Shown: positions 47,939 to 60,700, numbered from the stretch's first letter. The stretch: 64,000 nt of DNA from Pseudoscleropodium purum (GCA_963969395.1 OZ017799.1:25980501-26044500); one strand, 5' to 3'. Notes: generated by a model not told the origin, from the sequence alone. Numbers and translations are program-made.

Positions 47939-48562
47939 TCAGCGCCATCTCTTCTTCTCGAAAGGCTCCTGCAAAATGGCGACCTGGCTGTACCGAGGGG
48001 AATGAACATTAAACTTCCCAGACGTTTTCAATGACTCCGGATAGAAAAGCACCACGGCCTCGTCCTTGCTCTCCGGCGTGGCAACCCGTAAATGAGGGCC
48101 AAATTTGCTGTATGCAGCTTGCGCGGACCTCAAGCTATGCTTCCGGGCCAAAGTGAGCGCACACGATTTCCGGTAGATGGAGGTGACTTTCCAGAGGGAC
48201 GAACGGCTGTGCACGAAGGAGTAGTAGTTGACGATGGAGCGGATGATGGCGGAGTAGTGGAGGACGATGGCGGCGTCGGGAGCGGCCACGAATTTGGGGT
48301 TGGAGGTGGCGCGCGCCAGGCCCTGGGAGTTGGACTTGGCGTAGCCGCGCTGCACGGCATCGGACAGGAGATGGCGGACGGGCGCGAGAAGGCGCGGACG
48401 GGAGTCCTCCTCTTGGCCGGAGGAGGAGGCAGCAGTGGCCAGGGCAGGAGGCGAGGTAGGCGCAGGTGGGAGAGAGCAAAAGAAATGCTGGCGAAGAGGA
48501 AGGAGAACACGGGGAGAACAGAGAAGGGGCCAGACGATGCGCTGAACGAGAGGCAACAGCAT
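47939..48562 (-). CDS. Stand-alone group II intron maturase domain X protein
   Basis: A 207-aa single-exon ORF. Residues 1-60 are rich in Leu, Arg, Ser and Pro with no acidic residue until the QEED near 50, which suits an organelle presequence, probably mitochondrial. Residues about 75-165 match the type II intron maturase (domain X) consensus: GYAKS, an IVLHYSAIIRSIVNYYSFV core, SLWKVTSIYRKSCALTLARKH, then AYSKFGPHL. Domain X binds the intron RNA and aids splicing. There is no reverse transcriptase domain, so it differs from full-length nuclear maturases. The gene sits about 1.1 kb upstream of the editing-type PPR gene on the same strand. A moved piece of a mitochondrial intron ORF or matR is the likely origin. 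Confidence 0.8.
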   Translation of the reverse strand: MLLPLVQRIVWPLLCSPRVLLPLRQHFFCSLPPAPTSPPALATAASSSGQEEDSRPRLLAPVRHLLSDAVQRGYAKSNSQGLARATSNPKFVAAPDAAIVLHYSAIIRSIVNYYSFVHSRSSLWKVTSIYRKSCALTLARKHSLRSAQAAYSKFGPHLRVATPESKDEAVVLFYPESLKTSGKFNVHSPRYSQVAILQEPFEKKRWR

Positions 48563-48675
48563 CGTGACACACTAGAAGATTGAAGCAGAACTGGTTTGCG
48601 ATCACGCGAGAACAACACGACGCTCACCGCACTTCTCTACTCTGTAGAGTCTCTACCACTGCAGTACGAGGGGTT

Positions 48676-48683
48676 TAGGGTTT
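48676..48683 (-). promoter_or_regulatory. Telo-box upstream of the maturase-like gene
   Basis: AAACCCTA on the minus strand, about 115 bp upstream of the ATG at 48562. Telo-boxes are common near the start of plant genes for translation and organelle biogenesis. Confidence 0.5.
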
Positions 48684-48968
48684 AGGACTGGTTAGTGCAT
48701 CACACATGAATCTGCATAAATTGAAGATTTGAAAGATCTGAGTCTGGGTAGATGTTTCGTGAAACTTGGAAGCGTCTTAATTTGAAATGTCTCACTCCAT
48801 GCATTTGCAACTGCAAATCTCGAGTTTTTCCATCGAGAATCATTCATAGTGAGAGAAGAATCTAGGCATAAGATCTTCATTTTTGTAAATTCTTTTTGTC
48901 CTTCATTTTCAAAGTGACCTCAGAATCTTGCATCCAAATCATGGAGCACCAAATAATAGTCATATTAA

Positions 48969-49732
48969 CCCCTAAATGCTTGAGGCACTTAGATTTGGTG
49001 TTTGCAAAACTTTGAAGTTAAATAAAACCTTATCAAGTTGCTATTTTTGGAATGTTCTTTGAAGTCTAGTTTTAGAATTAAAAATATGATTTTGAAAATA
49101 AATGATAGTGATTTTTCTATTCAAAATTTTGTGCAAGGGTACCCATTGCAATCCTGACTTCCCATAGTGTTGAGAAGTCTTGGAAATGAGTCTCAAATAA
49201 AATAAATCTTAGAAAAAAAATCACATTCAAAATTCATTTAAAAAAAACAATAGAATAGATTTTAAGAAGCTATAAATTGATTGGAGTTATATATGTTAGG
49301 CCCTTTAACCTCATATTTTTTTGGTCACCAATTTTTTAGATTTGACTTGTGAAAAGAGGATTAAAAGACTTTACATCACTTTTGTAGTTTTAACACTCTC
49401 ATGGTCAAACACTATAGTTTTTTTTATTCTTTAGGTGATATTGTTGTGTTTTTCCTATGAAATCTCTAACATGTCTAGTTTGAATTTGTATAATTATAAT
49501 TTTTTTAAATGATCATACAACTTATCAAAATGTTGGCATTTTGTTCGATTTAGAGCAAATTCCAAGAAGTTCATAGCAAGCTTTGGGCATTTAGGAATTA
49601 ATCACATTGGTGAAGAATAGATAATAATCACTTTTTCAACATATATGTATTTAATATGCTTCTTATAACTCCCCCATAAAGCTCTCAAAAACATTCATTA
49701 TCTCCCCCCCCCATTGTCAAGACACTAAGGGG
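48969..49732. mobile_element. Second type of TTAA-flanked element, 764 bp
   Basis: TTAA lies on both sides (48965-48968 and 49733-49736). The left end CCCCTAAATGCTTGAGG and the reverse complement of the right end CCCCTTAGTGTCTTGAC form an imperfect terminal inverted repeat. The interior is not obviously the same as copies A-C. There is no coding capacity. Confidence 0.6.
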
Positions 49733-49736
49733 TTAA

Positions 49737-49984
49737 AAGATATCTTCATTTTAGAAGAAAAAAATAATAAATCTTTATCCCTTTTTATTAGAAGGACATT
49801 GAGGCCCCAAAGTGGTTGATGGATGATTTTCAAGATTATCATAGAAATGAGAGATGCACCTATTGGACCAAAATTCAAAATTTGAATTATTTTTGGGTAA
49901 GTACCTTGAGTTGATGATAAGTCTTGTCTCTTTAGGGTTATCCCCTAGCATCTGAAATTTCATGTTTTTTTACACATGCTTCCC
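49737..49984. other. AT-rich spacer, no gene seen
   Basis: No coding frame or repeat of note. Confidence 0.4.
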
Positions 49985-50385
49985 TCTACATTAAGGTAGG
50001 AGGCTTGAATGTTGAAGGGTCATTTAGAATTGCTTGTATAGACTCACTTGTAATGGACTTCAAGTGTTCTTTAAATAGACCTTCTACAATCATTGAATGA
50101 ATCAATAAAAAAAAATTATTATTTATTGCAAGAAGCAATCATTCTCTTTGCTTTCCTTATTTCTCTCTAAAAGTTGCAAGTGAACAATTTATGGAAGACC
50201 TAGGGTTAGAATTAGGGACCTATGGTTCATCTTGTTTGAAAATTCATAAGTAATTCAAAAATGCTTTAAAAAAATGCAAAAGGACTTAAATTACAATCAA
50301 AATCTATTTTTCTTTGTTTGAAAAATGAGCTAAAAATAATCCCATCCAAGAACCCATATGAAAAAGGTGGACCAATCCTTTAATG
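49985..50385 (+). repeat. Uninterrupted copy of the hAT host repeat (empty site)
   Basis: Matches 10345-10568 and then, without a gap, 23688-23880. The junction AGAATTAG at 50208-50215 occurs once, where the occupied site has AGAAATAG twice. This defines the exact ends of the 13.1 kb hAT. Confidence 0.88.
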
Positions 50386-50898
50386 CACGTTGTTTACGAA
50401 CTTATCATGTTTGTAATGAAAATTCTTGTAAATTTTTCAAGATTTGATGTTCGAAATACAAAGGCAATTTTCAAACTTTATACCTTTTGTTGGTCCCAAA
50501 TGTTCCAATGATTTTGGTGCTGGAATCCTCCTACTAAATTAGGTTGTTTATATGTTTGTTTGTCACGTTGAGATCTTTGGGATAGTACATCTCTCGTCTA
50601 TGTGTTTGGTATCATTGGAAAGCCCTTGGCAAGAAGGGGTGCATGGACTTGGTTTCGTGGTGTTTCAGCTTAGGGTGTGAAAGTTATTAAATTTTGAAGT
50701 TTCTACGATTTAAAAAAATTAGAAAAAAACATTTCTTTTGTTTTGACCTTGGCAACGGCGCGGGGCACACTAGTATAATTGGAAAACAGCATTGGATCCC
50801 CCTTTCCAATGCTGCCGGGGGAGGACCGTTGGGACGAGATCGTAGATCAGGCCCCATTCTAACAATCACCGAATCTACCTGATTCGTAGATACTTGGA
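50386..50898. other. Spacer upstream of CENH3, no gene seen
   Basis: Moves from AT-rich repeat to genic composition. No convincing coding frame. Confidence 0.4.
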
Positions 50899-50907
50899 TT
50901 TCCCGCC
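50899..50907 (+). promoter_or_regulatory. E2F-type site upstream of CENH3
   Basis: TTTCCCGCC matches the E2F consensus and lies about 240 bp upstream of the CENH3 start codon. Plant CENH3 genes are known to be E2F-controlled, so a cell-cycle role is reasonable. Confidence 0.55.
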
Positions 50908-51147
50908 ATTGCCATTCTCACGAGCTGTGAAACCCCGCGCAAGTCCTTCGCCTGGAGACTTTCTGTCATGGCCGATGCTCACCGAGGAGCTCTCTCGTGT
51001 GAATTTGGTTTAGGCATGGCCTTTGGAATCATGTGTTGGCGCAATTGCAGTTCTGGGTGAGGAGATGGAAATTAGGCCAGGTCGAGAAGTGCGACTTTGA
51101 CTCTCAATGAGGTGTGGAAAGCGCGACCGAGAAGGGGTGGAGTTGTG

Positions 51148-53529
51148 ATGGCGAGGCGGAAGTCGACTCCTCTGCACGGCAACAAACGCGCACCCACGCG
51201 CTCATCTGCTGCTGGTGCTTCTTCTTCTACGACGAGGCCAAGGAAAGCGCACCGATGGAGACCGGGCACCAAGGCGTTGCAGGAGATTCGGCACTACCAG
51301 AAGACGTGCGACTTGCTCATCCCCCGACTGCCGTTTGCTCGCTATGTATGTTAGTAGGCTCTCTCTGCTACCGAGTTACAGAATGCTTCCTCTCCTCGTG
51401 TTCCGGTATTCCGATGTTCGCACGGAAATCTGGAATGGCCCAGCTCTAGGCACTCAAAAGGCGAGGGATCATTCGTGCAGCATGCATGCAATGTGTACTT
51501 TAGGATAGTCTGGAATCAAGTTGGTTTTCACCTTTTTCCACACCAGTCGAATTCTTCTTGTTGCAGTTCATAGAATTTCTTGGGGCATAATGTTTCTTGT
51601 GTGAGGGTGTAGAGTGAGTTTTAATCTAGGATTAGGGTGAGATAACTAAGGTTGTGATAGCCGAGAAGAGAGGTGTTATTAGCACTTGGATGCCACAGCC
51701 TGTGCGCTCAAAACTGAATTCTAGGATCGCGGGTGTCAAGAACCCTTTTCGATTCCTTACTATCACATCTTTATACGACTTGCGACGTTACAATGTGTGA
51801 TGGTGAGAGTATTAAGCGAGTTTTAGACGGGACATGTGTGCCTTAGGGTTTGGTGTGAGAACTGTGGATGTTATATTAGGGGAAATGGTATAAAAGAGGT
51901 CTGTATATATCTGAGAAAGGGCATTTCTGTTCTTCACTTACTAGGAACTTATCTGGCAATCGGGGGCTTTGAATTCGTGCTGGTGTTGGACTGCTCGACC
52001 AGGACGGCGTTCAAAATTTTGCATTCAACGAAGAAATCTACAGATTCATAGACTACTTCCTTCATCTGTGCTTATCTCACACCCGACTTTTGCCGTAAAG
52101 CATGTTTACCGTCAAGCATATTTGTGCTTTTGGAAGACAATAGTGTTTCGCTACAGATTTATTCATATGATTGATTTTCGGTATGCAATAGCATTAAATT
52201 AATACAGAAAGTGATTTCTTCTTTAAATTTCCTTTAACTTCGTTGAACTGTAATTTTTTTACTTGCTCGATGTCGTAGAAATATTTGTAATTGCCCTCCG
52301 CACAGCTTAATAAGAAAACTTAATACCTAAAATTGCTCCATGATTTAAAGAAATGCATCATGAGAATCCAGTTATGGGCTCTTGTCACTATGATGAAGTG
52401 GGGGATGTGATTGTGGATACAGATTTAACAGTTCAGTATTTATGTGAACCGTTTTGCAGGTGAAGGAAATCACGTCAATGTATGCGAGTGACGTTTCTCG
52501 ATGGACGGCGGAGGCTTTGACAGCCCTTCAAGAGGTTCGTCACATTCTTCTGCTGGAATAAAATGTAACTTCGTTCTTGCAGTCCTCTTCGGTATGCTTT
52601 TATGTGCCTTTAAGTAATGTAGTAGATACTATTTGCGTCACTTTCCAGCATGTTAACATATGTTGAAGTCTGATAACTGGGAGACGAATATTGCTGTGGA
52701 GAGATCACTTCGGGTACTTGAGCCAAATCTGTTGAGGTCAAATTTATATCATCTATGTATGAATTGATTGTGCAATTTCAAAGTGAGGTTGCAGAGCATT
52801 GAATTAACAGTAGACAACCTCATTTCCATGCAAAGATCAGTGGCCCTAGGCATGTGGCCAAGTCATGCTTACGCCACTTACTTATAAGTCTTAGTATATG
52901 AATAGATGAGTTGCTGTTGGTAACAGAGGTCAGTTTAAGAGACAGGGTCAGGTCTGTAACAGTTTAGTATCCTCTTATCTGAAAGAGCTGTATCAAGTGA
53001 TATCTTGGCTATGAAGTCCTCGAGCTGCAGATGGTTGTAATGTAGCGTATCCGATGACCGCGGTTGCATGTCATCGGGACCTTCGAGTGTTTATGAGAGG
53101 GTCACAATTTTAATATTATGCCCTATGTTCCGTGATATCCAATACATCTTCTCCTTTTTCCTTCTTTTGTCTTTTTTTCCTTAATTATATTCTGCCAGTG
53201 ACATTTGTTAGAATCATGCAGGCAACAGAAGACTACATGGTGCATTTGTTTGAAGACACAAATTTGTGTGCCATCCATGCGAAACGAGTCACCATAAGTA
53301 AGGGGTCCTACAACCTGATTAATGTCTAATGTTCAAATTCTTGAGCTTCCGGATTTACAGACTTGTAAACACACGCGGTGACAGCACTTCAGACCCCAGA
53401 TAACATGCAATGAGAATAATATTTCTTGAATTTTTTCGTAATGCTAATATGGTACTTCCGCTGGATGCAGTGCCGAAGGACCTGCAGTTAGCCAGACGAC
53501 TACGAGGTGCCATCGAAAAAGTATCATGA
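51148..53529 (+). CDS. CENH3: Centromeric histone H3 variant
   Basis: Replaces H3 in centromeric nucleosomes and seeds the kinetochore. I read four exons: 51148-51345, 52460-52534, 53222-53297 and 53471-53529. All introns are GT-AG and the total is 408 bases, or 135 aa. The start MARRKSTP was chosen because it matches the histone H3 N-terminus; an in-frame ATG at 51097 would add 17 residues. The tail is short (about 36 aa). The histone fold begins [19 protein letters not shown]. The loop-1 and alpha-2 region reads [17 protein letters not shown], with RWTAEAL and a loop one residue longer than canonical H3, both CENH3 marks. [23 protein letters not shown] closes the fold. It ends AIEKVS. A potential donor (AAA|GTATCA) at the end means the last residues are less certain. 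Confidence 0.93.
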
Positions 53530-56500
53530 TGCCTTCATTCATGTGATTCATTTTAGGAATTATAGAATCCTGCTTTCAGGTCAGCAGTATGGTCAATCAT
53601 TATGCCCCACACTTGGTCTAATGTCAAGGAGGTGGATTGAAACGTAAAGCTATTACCAGAGTGAGCATTCACCAACTGCACAGGGATTCATCTACAAACT
53701 CTTCAAGTTTGAACTCCTAGGGCAGTTGCTTAAAAATTCTGCATCCTGAGTACTCTTCAAGGATGCGTTGACAATGCTCTCCTGTAAGCTCCATGCCCAA
53801 CTGCCCGGTTTATTATCGTATTGCTTGGCAACATATGTGCCTGTCACTTTCCACTTCCACAGTGGGGCTCAGGACAATTTTATGCTTACAGAGTTATCAA
53901 TCAGTGTTAGTTTTGAGGATAAGCTTGCTTCTTTCTTTTTGCGCAAGTACTCACCATGAGAGTTATCACGTACACTATTCGAACTCTACTAGTACTGTGG
54001 ACTGGGTTCCTAGCTCTTGCATGCTGTTAACTCTGATGCTGAACTTGTTGCGTCGTTTCCGCTTTGTCTGAATGTGCAGGTTTGCATCACATCAGAAATT
54101 TGGGAAAAGCTACTTCTTCATGGAGTTCTGATATCAGTTTCGTGGGGTCTGTGCATGTCAGCAGCATTGTCAGCAAATATAAGTAGCTGGTACCTATGAC
54201 TCCTTTCTTAAAGCTGGAGATACTTTCGTTCCAGGAAGTCAATTGGATCGTTTTCTTCATTCATTCATTCATCAGCCGAGTAGTGTTTGGTTTCTTTTTT
54301 CTAATTATATAAGTTCATTCTGAAACATTAACTTGACATGAAATTCTTAGCATCTGCAAGGTACTAACTTTCCAGGACTATTTTGAACTGTAAAACCAAC
54401 ATTTGATGAAATTCAAATTTGTGATTCTGAAATTACTGACAATTTTAGGGTGATGTCTTGTACCCATCTTAGTCTTCCTTCCCATGACAGCGTTGTCTGG
54501 CATGCATATTTGGCCCATCTCTGCAAAAATTATTTCCCTGGGATGTCAATTCTGTCATCTCCTTATCCTCTGCTCCCTCATCTTTCACAGATGTACACCT
54601 GAAGTGTGCAGATGAAGCAGTTTTAGGGAGTGCCTAATCAGGTACATGATTTGACTCAGTTTCTGACTAAGAACACACATCATTGCACTGATTCTCAATC
54701 TTGAAATGTTTCATGTCTTCGTCTGATCTGTGTTGAGGAGACAAACTAGGTTCCTTACACTCATTCACAAGTGAGTGTACTCATCCTGCTCACAATTTCT
54801 CCATGCTGTGGATGCAATCTATTTGCTGTAGTGATGTTGACCCAACTCGAGCCCAAAAAATAAGGCATGGTGTCATCCAGGTGTCACGCTCACAATAAAT
54901 ACATGTATTTTCTGGTGATGAGAAATGGGTGGTGACTATAATCCATTAATGCCTGAATTTTCACACATTTTTGTTTATATCTTTGCTTAAGTATGCTATT
55001 TATCTTGATTTCATCAAATTGGTCATAATGGAAGGTTATATCTTTGCTTAAGTATGCACTTGGTGTCAGGGGTGATATTTGCAATAGAAGTGGATCTAAA
55101 TTCGTTCCTTGGACCTTCAATAATAACACTCTTTAATATGAAGTGCAAACATACTTTAAGCAGTATTGGATTTTAGTCATCAAGAGCAATGTGGTATAAA
55201 TATTTTTATGATTTTGTAGGAATCCTACAAAAATACAAAAAAAATTATTGTGAAAAAATATAGTTTTTTGGATTGAATGTTTGGATTAAAAGTTAAATCA
55301 TTTGAGTTCCTTCAAATTAGATAGGTAGCTTTTGACAATTGTTTTGTATAACTTCTCTTATAGATTTAAAATTTGGCAAATATCTACTCAATATGATATA
55401 GTGTGTACTTGTCAAAATAAGCTATGTTCCTTGTGAAAATCTTATTTTAAGAATCAAAGCTTGCTAATTTTAAATATGATTTAGTAGTATAGATTAATCT
55501 TATGTTGAACAATTTTCAAATCCAAAAAAACTCATTAGAAAAGATTGTGGACTTTGAAGAGATTGCAAATTTTTTATTTTAAAAATGTTGGGGGAATATT
55601 GTGAAAACATTGTAAACTTGTCTTTTGATGTGGTTAAGACCTTTTTTGATGTGGTTGAGACCTTACTATGTCAGATAGTAATATTATTTAGAATTCAAAA
55701 AAATATTTTATTTATTTATTTATTATAAAATAATCTAACCATGTCATTGTTGTTCCTAGCAATGGAAACAACAATGAAACAAGCCTTTGGAGGCTTGCAA
55801 TTTTCCCAAATGTTGCAATTCTATTTTTATTTATTATAAGAGAATATGATAAGTTACAATAATTTCTACTCGAAACATAAATCAATTCATTTAAGGATTG
55901 TATATGAAATGTTTTCTGTTAAGAAATGTCAAATTATAAACCTTAAGAATTTTTAGCAACTTTTCTTTGATTACCTTGAAATTTTAAAATATTCCTTATT
56001 TATACGAAAATAATACATTAAAACATTTGAGAACATATATTTTTTTATATTTTTAATGTTATCTAAGATATTTTATTATTTTCAATTATAAATTTGTAAA
56101 TTATAATTTTACAAATTTTGCATTTTGCAATTTTGCAATTTAAAAATTGACAAAGTTAAAATATGATAAATTTAACAACAAATAATTAATTAACTAATTA
56201 AATTTAGAAATAAAGAGAAAAATAGAAACTTTCCAAATAAGAAAACCACAAAATTATAGTCAACTATCCCTTTAACCTTTTGGTTTTGGTTTATGATTGA
56301 ACTATAAAACCACCTATTATCAACCAAGGATCCATAACCAATTTGTAGGATGCAACTATAACCAACTAAGGTTGGAACAAATTTTCAACAAAAGCTTAGA
56401 ATGTGTTTTTTTACCTTTTCAAGTCATGATACATGTCCCAAAATAGTGAGTAGGAAAGTATTTCTTTAATGATTAGAATTGGAAGACTTTATATATTGGT

Positions 56501-57061
56501 TATAGGTTTGGACCAACTAGCAGCTTCTAAAATTCATAATAATTTTAGTTCAAAACATAAAATCACCAAAAAAAATGCAATCCCCATGATTTCTATCTTC
56601 TAAGATGGTAGAAAATTTACATTGCCTTATATTGCTCTAAAACATATGTAGAATTGTTAAAATTATTGACTATAGGTGCTTCTTCTATAGACAACTAGAT
56701 TGAAGAGGTATGAATTAGAGTAGGTTGATTTGCAAATAATGAGATAAAGCAATTGATTCTCATAGAATTTGTAATGATTGTCATGACTATGTCAACAAAC
56801 ACTATGTTTGGTTGTAGTTCCTTAACAACAGACTTGCCTTCTATATAAGTTCTATTAGAAGAAACATTTGCTTTTATAAGCAATGTGGTAGAACATTATG
56901 ATTCTCTACCATCAGAGATTCTTCTATGTCATCTTGAGGATCCATTTCCACATTAGATTTTACACATAGAGTTGTCTTAAAAATGTCAAGAAATTGTGTC
57001 TTTACTCATTCTTTCATTTTAATTCACCTTTGCTCAACCTATCTATTGGTATCCATTGATA
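53530..57061. other. CENH3 3' flank then AT-rich sequence, no further gene seen
   Basis: Positions 53530-54650 have genic composition and may be untranslated or a decayed exon-bearing region. The rest is AT-rich with no recognised domain. Confidence 0.4.
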
Positions 57062-57290
57062 GAAGACATTAGCCTTATGGAGCTATTTGCAAGCATTGGT
57101 AGTGATTTAGTAATAGCATTGAAGGTTGGGCTCAAAGTTAAGCGGTACATCCATATGGATACTAGTCCAAATTAATTTGGATATAATGGGCCAAATTACA
57201 CCACTTGAATACACATGGAAAAACAATGTACAATATATGGAAAAAATACAACTTATGTATTTTTTTTTACCAAGTGGCAAAGAGTCATTA
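57062..57290 (+). pseudogene. Decayed cytosine-C5 methyltransferase-like domain, copy 2
   Basis: Only the AdoMet-binding start remains: MELFASIGSDLVIALKVGL followed by KVKRYIHMD. It is better preserved there than copy 1 at 36430, with which it aligns (KVKRYIHMD against KVKQYIYVD). The frame then breaks up within about 40 codons. Confidence 0.5.
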
Positions 57291-57527
57291 GTATTCTAGA
57301 GCAAAAAGTCATTCATGTGACATATCTAGAGGAGGGTTTCTGGCAATTTGTCACCAGATTGTCAATCTTGTAAGCCACTGTGCTTAGCTCCCTTCCAAAA
57401 TTCACCTTTGGTGGGAGGGCACATAGGGCTTTATTGTAGAGCTATAGTTCCAAAAAAAACCCGCTGACGTACCTATGTCACTAAACATCATTTCACTTGT
57501 ATGTCACTTGATTTTATGAGATCACCT

Positions 57528-57791
57528 CATGGTTGTCATAGTGGACGGACGTCCGGTTCACCCGTCCATTAGAGGTCCCGCCTGTCCGATACAGTCAACA
57601 CATAGTTGACTTTCTGATAACGGAAAAATAGGCCCTGTGGATGCCATGTGGATTAAGGAACATGCTGGGCGCGGACGAGATCGTCAGGGCGTGGACAAGG
57701 TGATGTGTCATTCCGCAAAATTGCACAAGTTACAAAATTAAAGCCGTCCGGACCGTCCGATGACCCTAACTCACCCGTTATGACAACCATG
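57528..57791. mobile_element. Non-autonomous hAT element, 264 bp
   Basis: Perfect 13-bp inverted ends CATGGTTGTCATA. Perfect 8-bp target duplications GATCACCT lie at 57520-57527 and 57792-57799. The interior has GGACGG, GGACGTCCGG and CCGTCCGGACCGTCC words like the subterminal arrays of the 13 kb element, and the terminus CANGGTTG is shared. It is therefore probably mobilised by a related transposase. Confidence 0.85.
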
Positions 57792-57799
57792 GATCACCT

Positions 57800-60700
57800 T
57801 AATTCTTCCACAACACTCTTTTCATCACCAAGGCAACATTGTAAAGCTTTGACTTTTTGCCTAAAGTAACCACTTTATAGATGTCTCCCTACCTATTCAA
57901 TGAGGCAATCACTAATGTGTACTTCATTGAAATCTACTACAATGCCAAACAAAGCCCCACTTTACTAACCATTATTACTTTCTTTACTTCAAATTTTTTT
58001 GTACTTTGCCAACATTGATTGTGCGTTTATTGTGGAGATTGTAGAGATTGTGGATTCATGCTTCGAAGCTCCATTCTATGTCCCTTGCTAATATTTTAGG
58101 ATTCGCTATTTGTATCCTTCACCATCTATTTTATGTATTTCTCTTACTAATTGTCTAGTGTGCACACCATGGTTTGAAGAGCTTTTCACCAACCATGCTT
58201 ACTACTTAGTTTGATAGCACTTAGAAAATTGGTTTTATGCTTTGGTGTTTGTTCTTGTACTTAATTTTATTTAGTACAATTGTGAAGTTGGCTTAGGTTT
58301 CAAAATAGAAGGAAGTTCTACACCATTGGAGGGAGGAGATCTCTTCATTAGCAAAGACATTGTAGAGATCCTTTGTAGCTTTGAAGAGTCCCTTGCAATA
58401 CAAACAACATCATTGGAGGAGAAGCTTGTGCTTGAAAAAGAAATACATGCTACAACCCTTAAAGAGGCAAAACTCATTTTTTTTAAATATGTTTTAAAGG
58501 CCAAGGTTGTTGGCAAGGAAGACACAAGGAGTTGCCGCGAGGTCAAAATAGCCACAATAATATCCAAGTATTTTTTGAACTCGTGCAATGCAAATAATGC
58601 TCAACTATTTTTTTAGTAAATGATTCATTGTCAACCCTTTTTTATCCTAAATCTACAAACATGGAATCTAAAGGTGGCGTTAATAGGAATCACCATGTAT
58701 TTGCAGACATAGTGTTCCTTGAATCCACTCATGGGTCTAAAATATCTGTTTTCCATAATAGGTCTACTAGTGGTGGATCAGCGTAAGGTAATGGAACTTT
58801 TCAAATTGGTGGTCTTGGGGATGGTGTGAAAGTTTATTTATCCACCATTGGTAATATATGAGTACAATCGAGTTCTAGTTCCTACGTGAATTCTTATCCT
58901 AAGAAGTGCCTAGGCGTTGTCCATTGTGCCTTCCAAGCAATGAATCTTTTTTAATACCTAAATGCTCTAAACTTTTGAAATAATCCACAAAAACCATATC
59001 CTAATTGCAAGAAATAAGCCTCATAGCCGAATTACTATAGCCACTGTGGTTGCCTAAGTAAATGGATCAAATCTAAACATAAGAACATAAAGTTTAAGAA
59101 AATTTCATGCCATTTCTAAAAACCTAAAATTTGAGTTAATCAAACCTTCCTAGCAAAAGATATGGCTTGATGAAGTTTGACTACTACTTGGTTATTTAAA
59201 CTTCATCCATGATTTTCTCCTATCCTACAATTGAAAATTTGATTTTAACTTTAAACCTAAATTCTAATGAGTATTTGATTTCTAAATTTCCATTTTTGTT
59301 CCTTTTGGATGAAATTTAGTAAGTTTAATCCATTCAAACACTGAAACTTCATCTACCTCTAATTTCCTTGTTTTAACTCCAATTTCCACCAACTTTATGT
59401 TTTTGGAAACCTCTACACTTCTACTATAAGATTCTAAGCTCAAATTTGACCTAGTTCTTTTTCTAACTAGTCTGACTTACCTCTAGGCCTTGACCCAAAT
59501 TAAAACTCACTAATTTAAAGAGAATGGGGTTTTAGAAATATACCTTGGATTGCACCTCATCATATTGGTATTGCAAGACATTCTTGAAGTCCTCTACTTG
59601 GGCCACTGTATTTCTCTTCAAATTTCTTTATGTTTTTTGCTCACCGCTATTTTAATGTAAATTGTTTGGTATGATTATTCAAAAATCCACCTTCTAACTT
59701 GTAATATTTTTTTCTTAGCTTTTTTTTCCACCTATGTCTTTTCCTTCTAGTATTATTCTATTCTATCTTGAATTTTCTAATAGTTGACTTTGGATATATT
59801 AGAATTTTTTGCCACCTTCTTCTAAAAGATAGTTGACATTTGGGGTGTTTATTTTCCTATCAACAATTAAATATCCTTCCTCCTAATGGTTTATCAAATT
59901 CTTGTAGATGTTCTTCCTAATCACCCTTCTTGCTAAACTATCACATTTCTCAAATCCTCCTTCATTCTTCTTCTTCTTGGTTTCTAAAGTTTAAGAGCTT
60001 TGAGTTGTGGCACAATTTGAGAGAAATGTCATCTATTTGAGCTCTGTGAAGCTTTTTTGAACTTCTAATTAGCTTCTACTTCTCTTTACTCTACCTTCTC
60101 CCTTAACTAGGTCTATTCTATATTGTTATTTTATCAAATCTCTATAATTTTAGTTTTAAGAAAAAACTAATTAGAAGGGACTCCTAGTCAATTTTAGAAA
60201 TCATTGTAGGAGTCTATGGCAAGCTCCAAGCTGGTAAGAGTTCGTAGTAGAGAGTCGATAGGGAGCTCATACTTAGAGGGAGTCTAGGGGAATTATTGGG
60301 GATGGGCTCGGGGATAGACTTTGAGAGTGAGTTTTTGGAAGGGTCTTAGGAATAAACTACTAAAGGGAGTTCGTAATGAGTTGTTGGAAGAAGACCTCCA
60401 AGGTGAGTTGCTAGGGTAGTTGGATCATTCTCATGGTCTATCTAGAAATGTGAACATAAGCCCGCCCACCTAATTTTGTCACTAAGAACATCACTATTTG
60501 TTGGACTCGTCTAGATTTTTGAATGGACAATTTATCCATAAGGGCCATCACCAATGGTTGTCTACTCCAATTGGATGCATTTATTGTCTTAAGTAGGACG
60601 GGAGCCCATCCAAGTCAAAATCCATTTTTTTAATCTTTTTATAATGAGCCTTGATGATGCATCACCTTGTCTCTAAACCTATTAACGGCTTGCCAAACCT

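Noticed and set aside
48092..48583. 163-codon plus-strand frame rich in Gly
   Set aside because: Antisense to the maturase-like gene; the minus-strand frame has the conserved domain.
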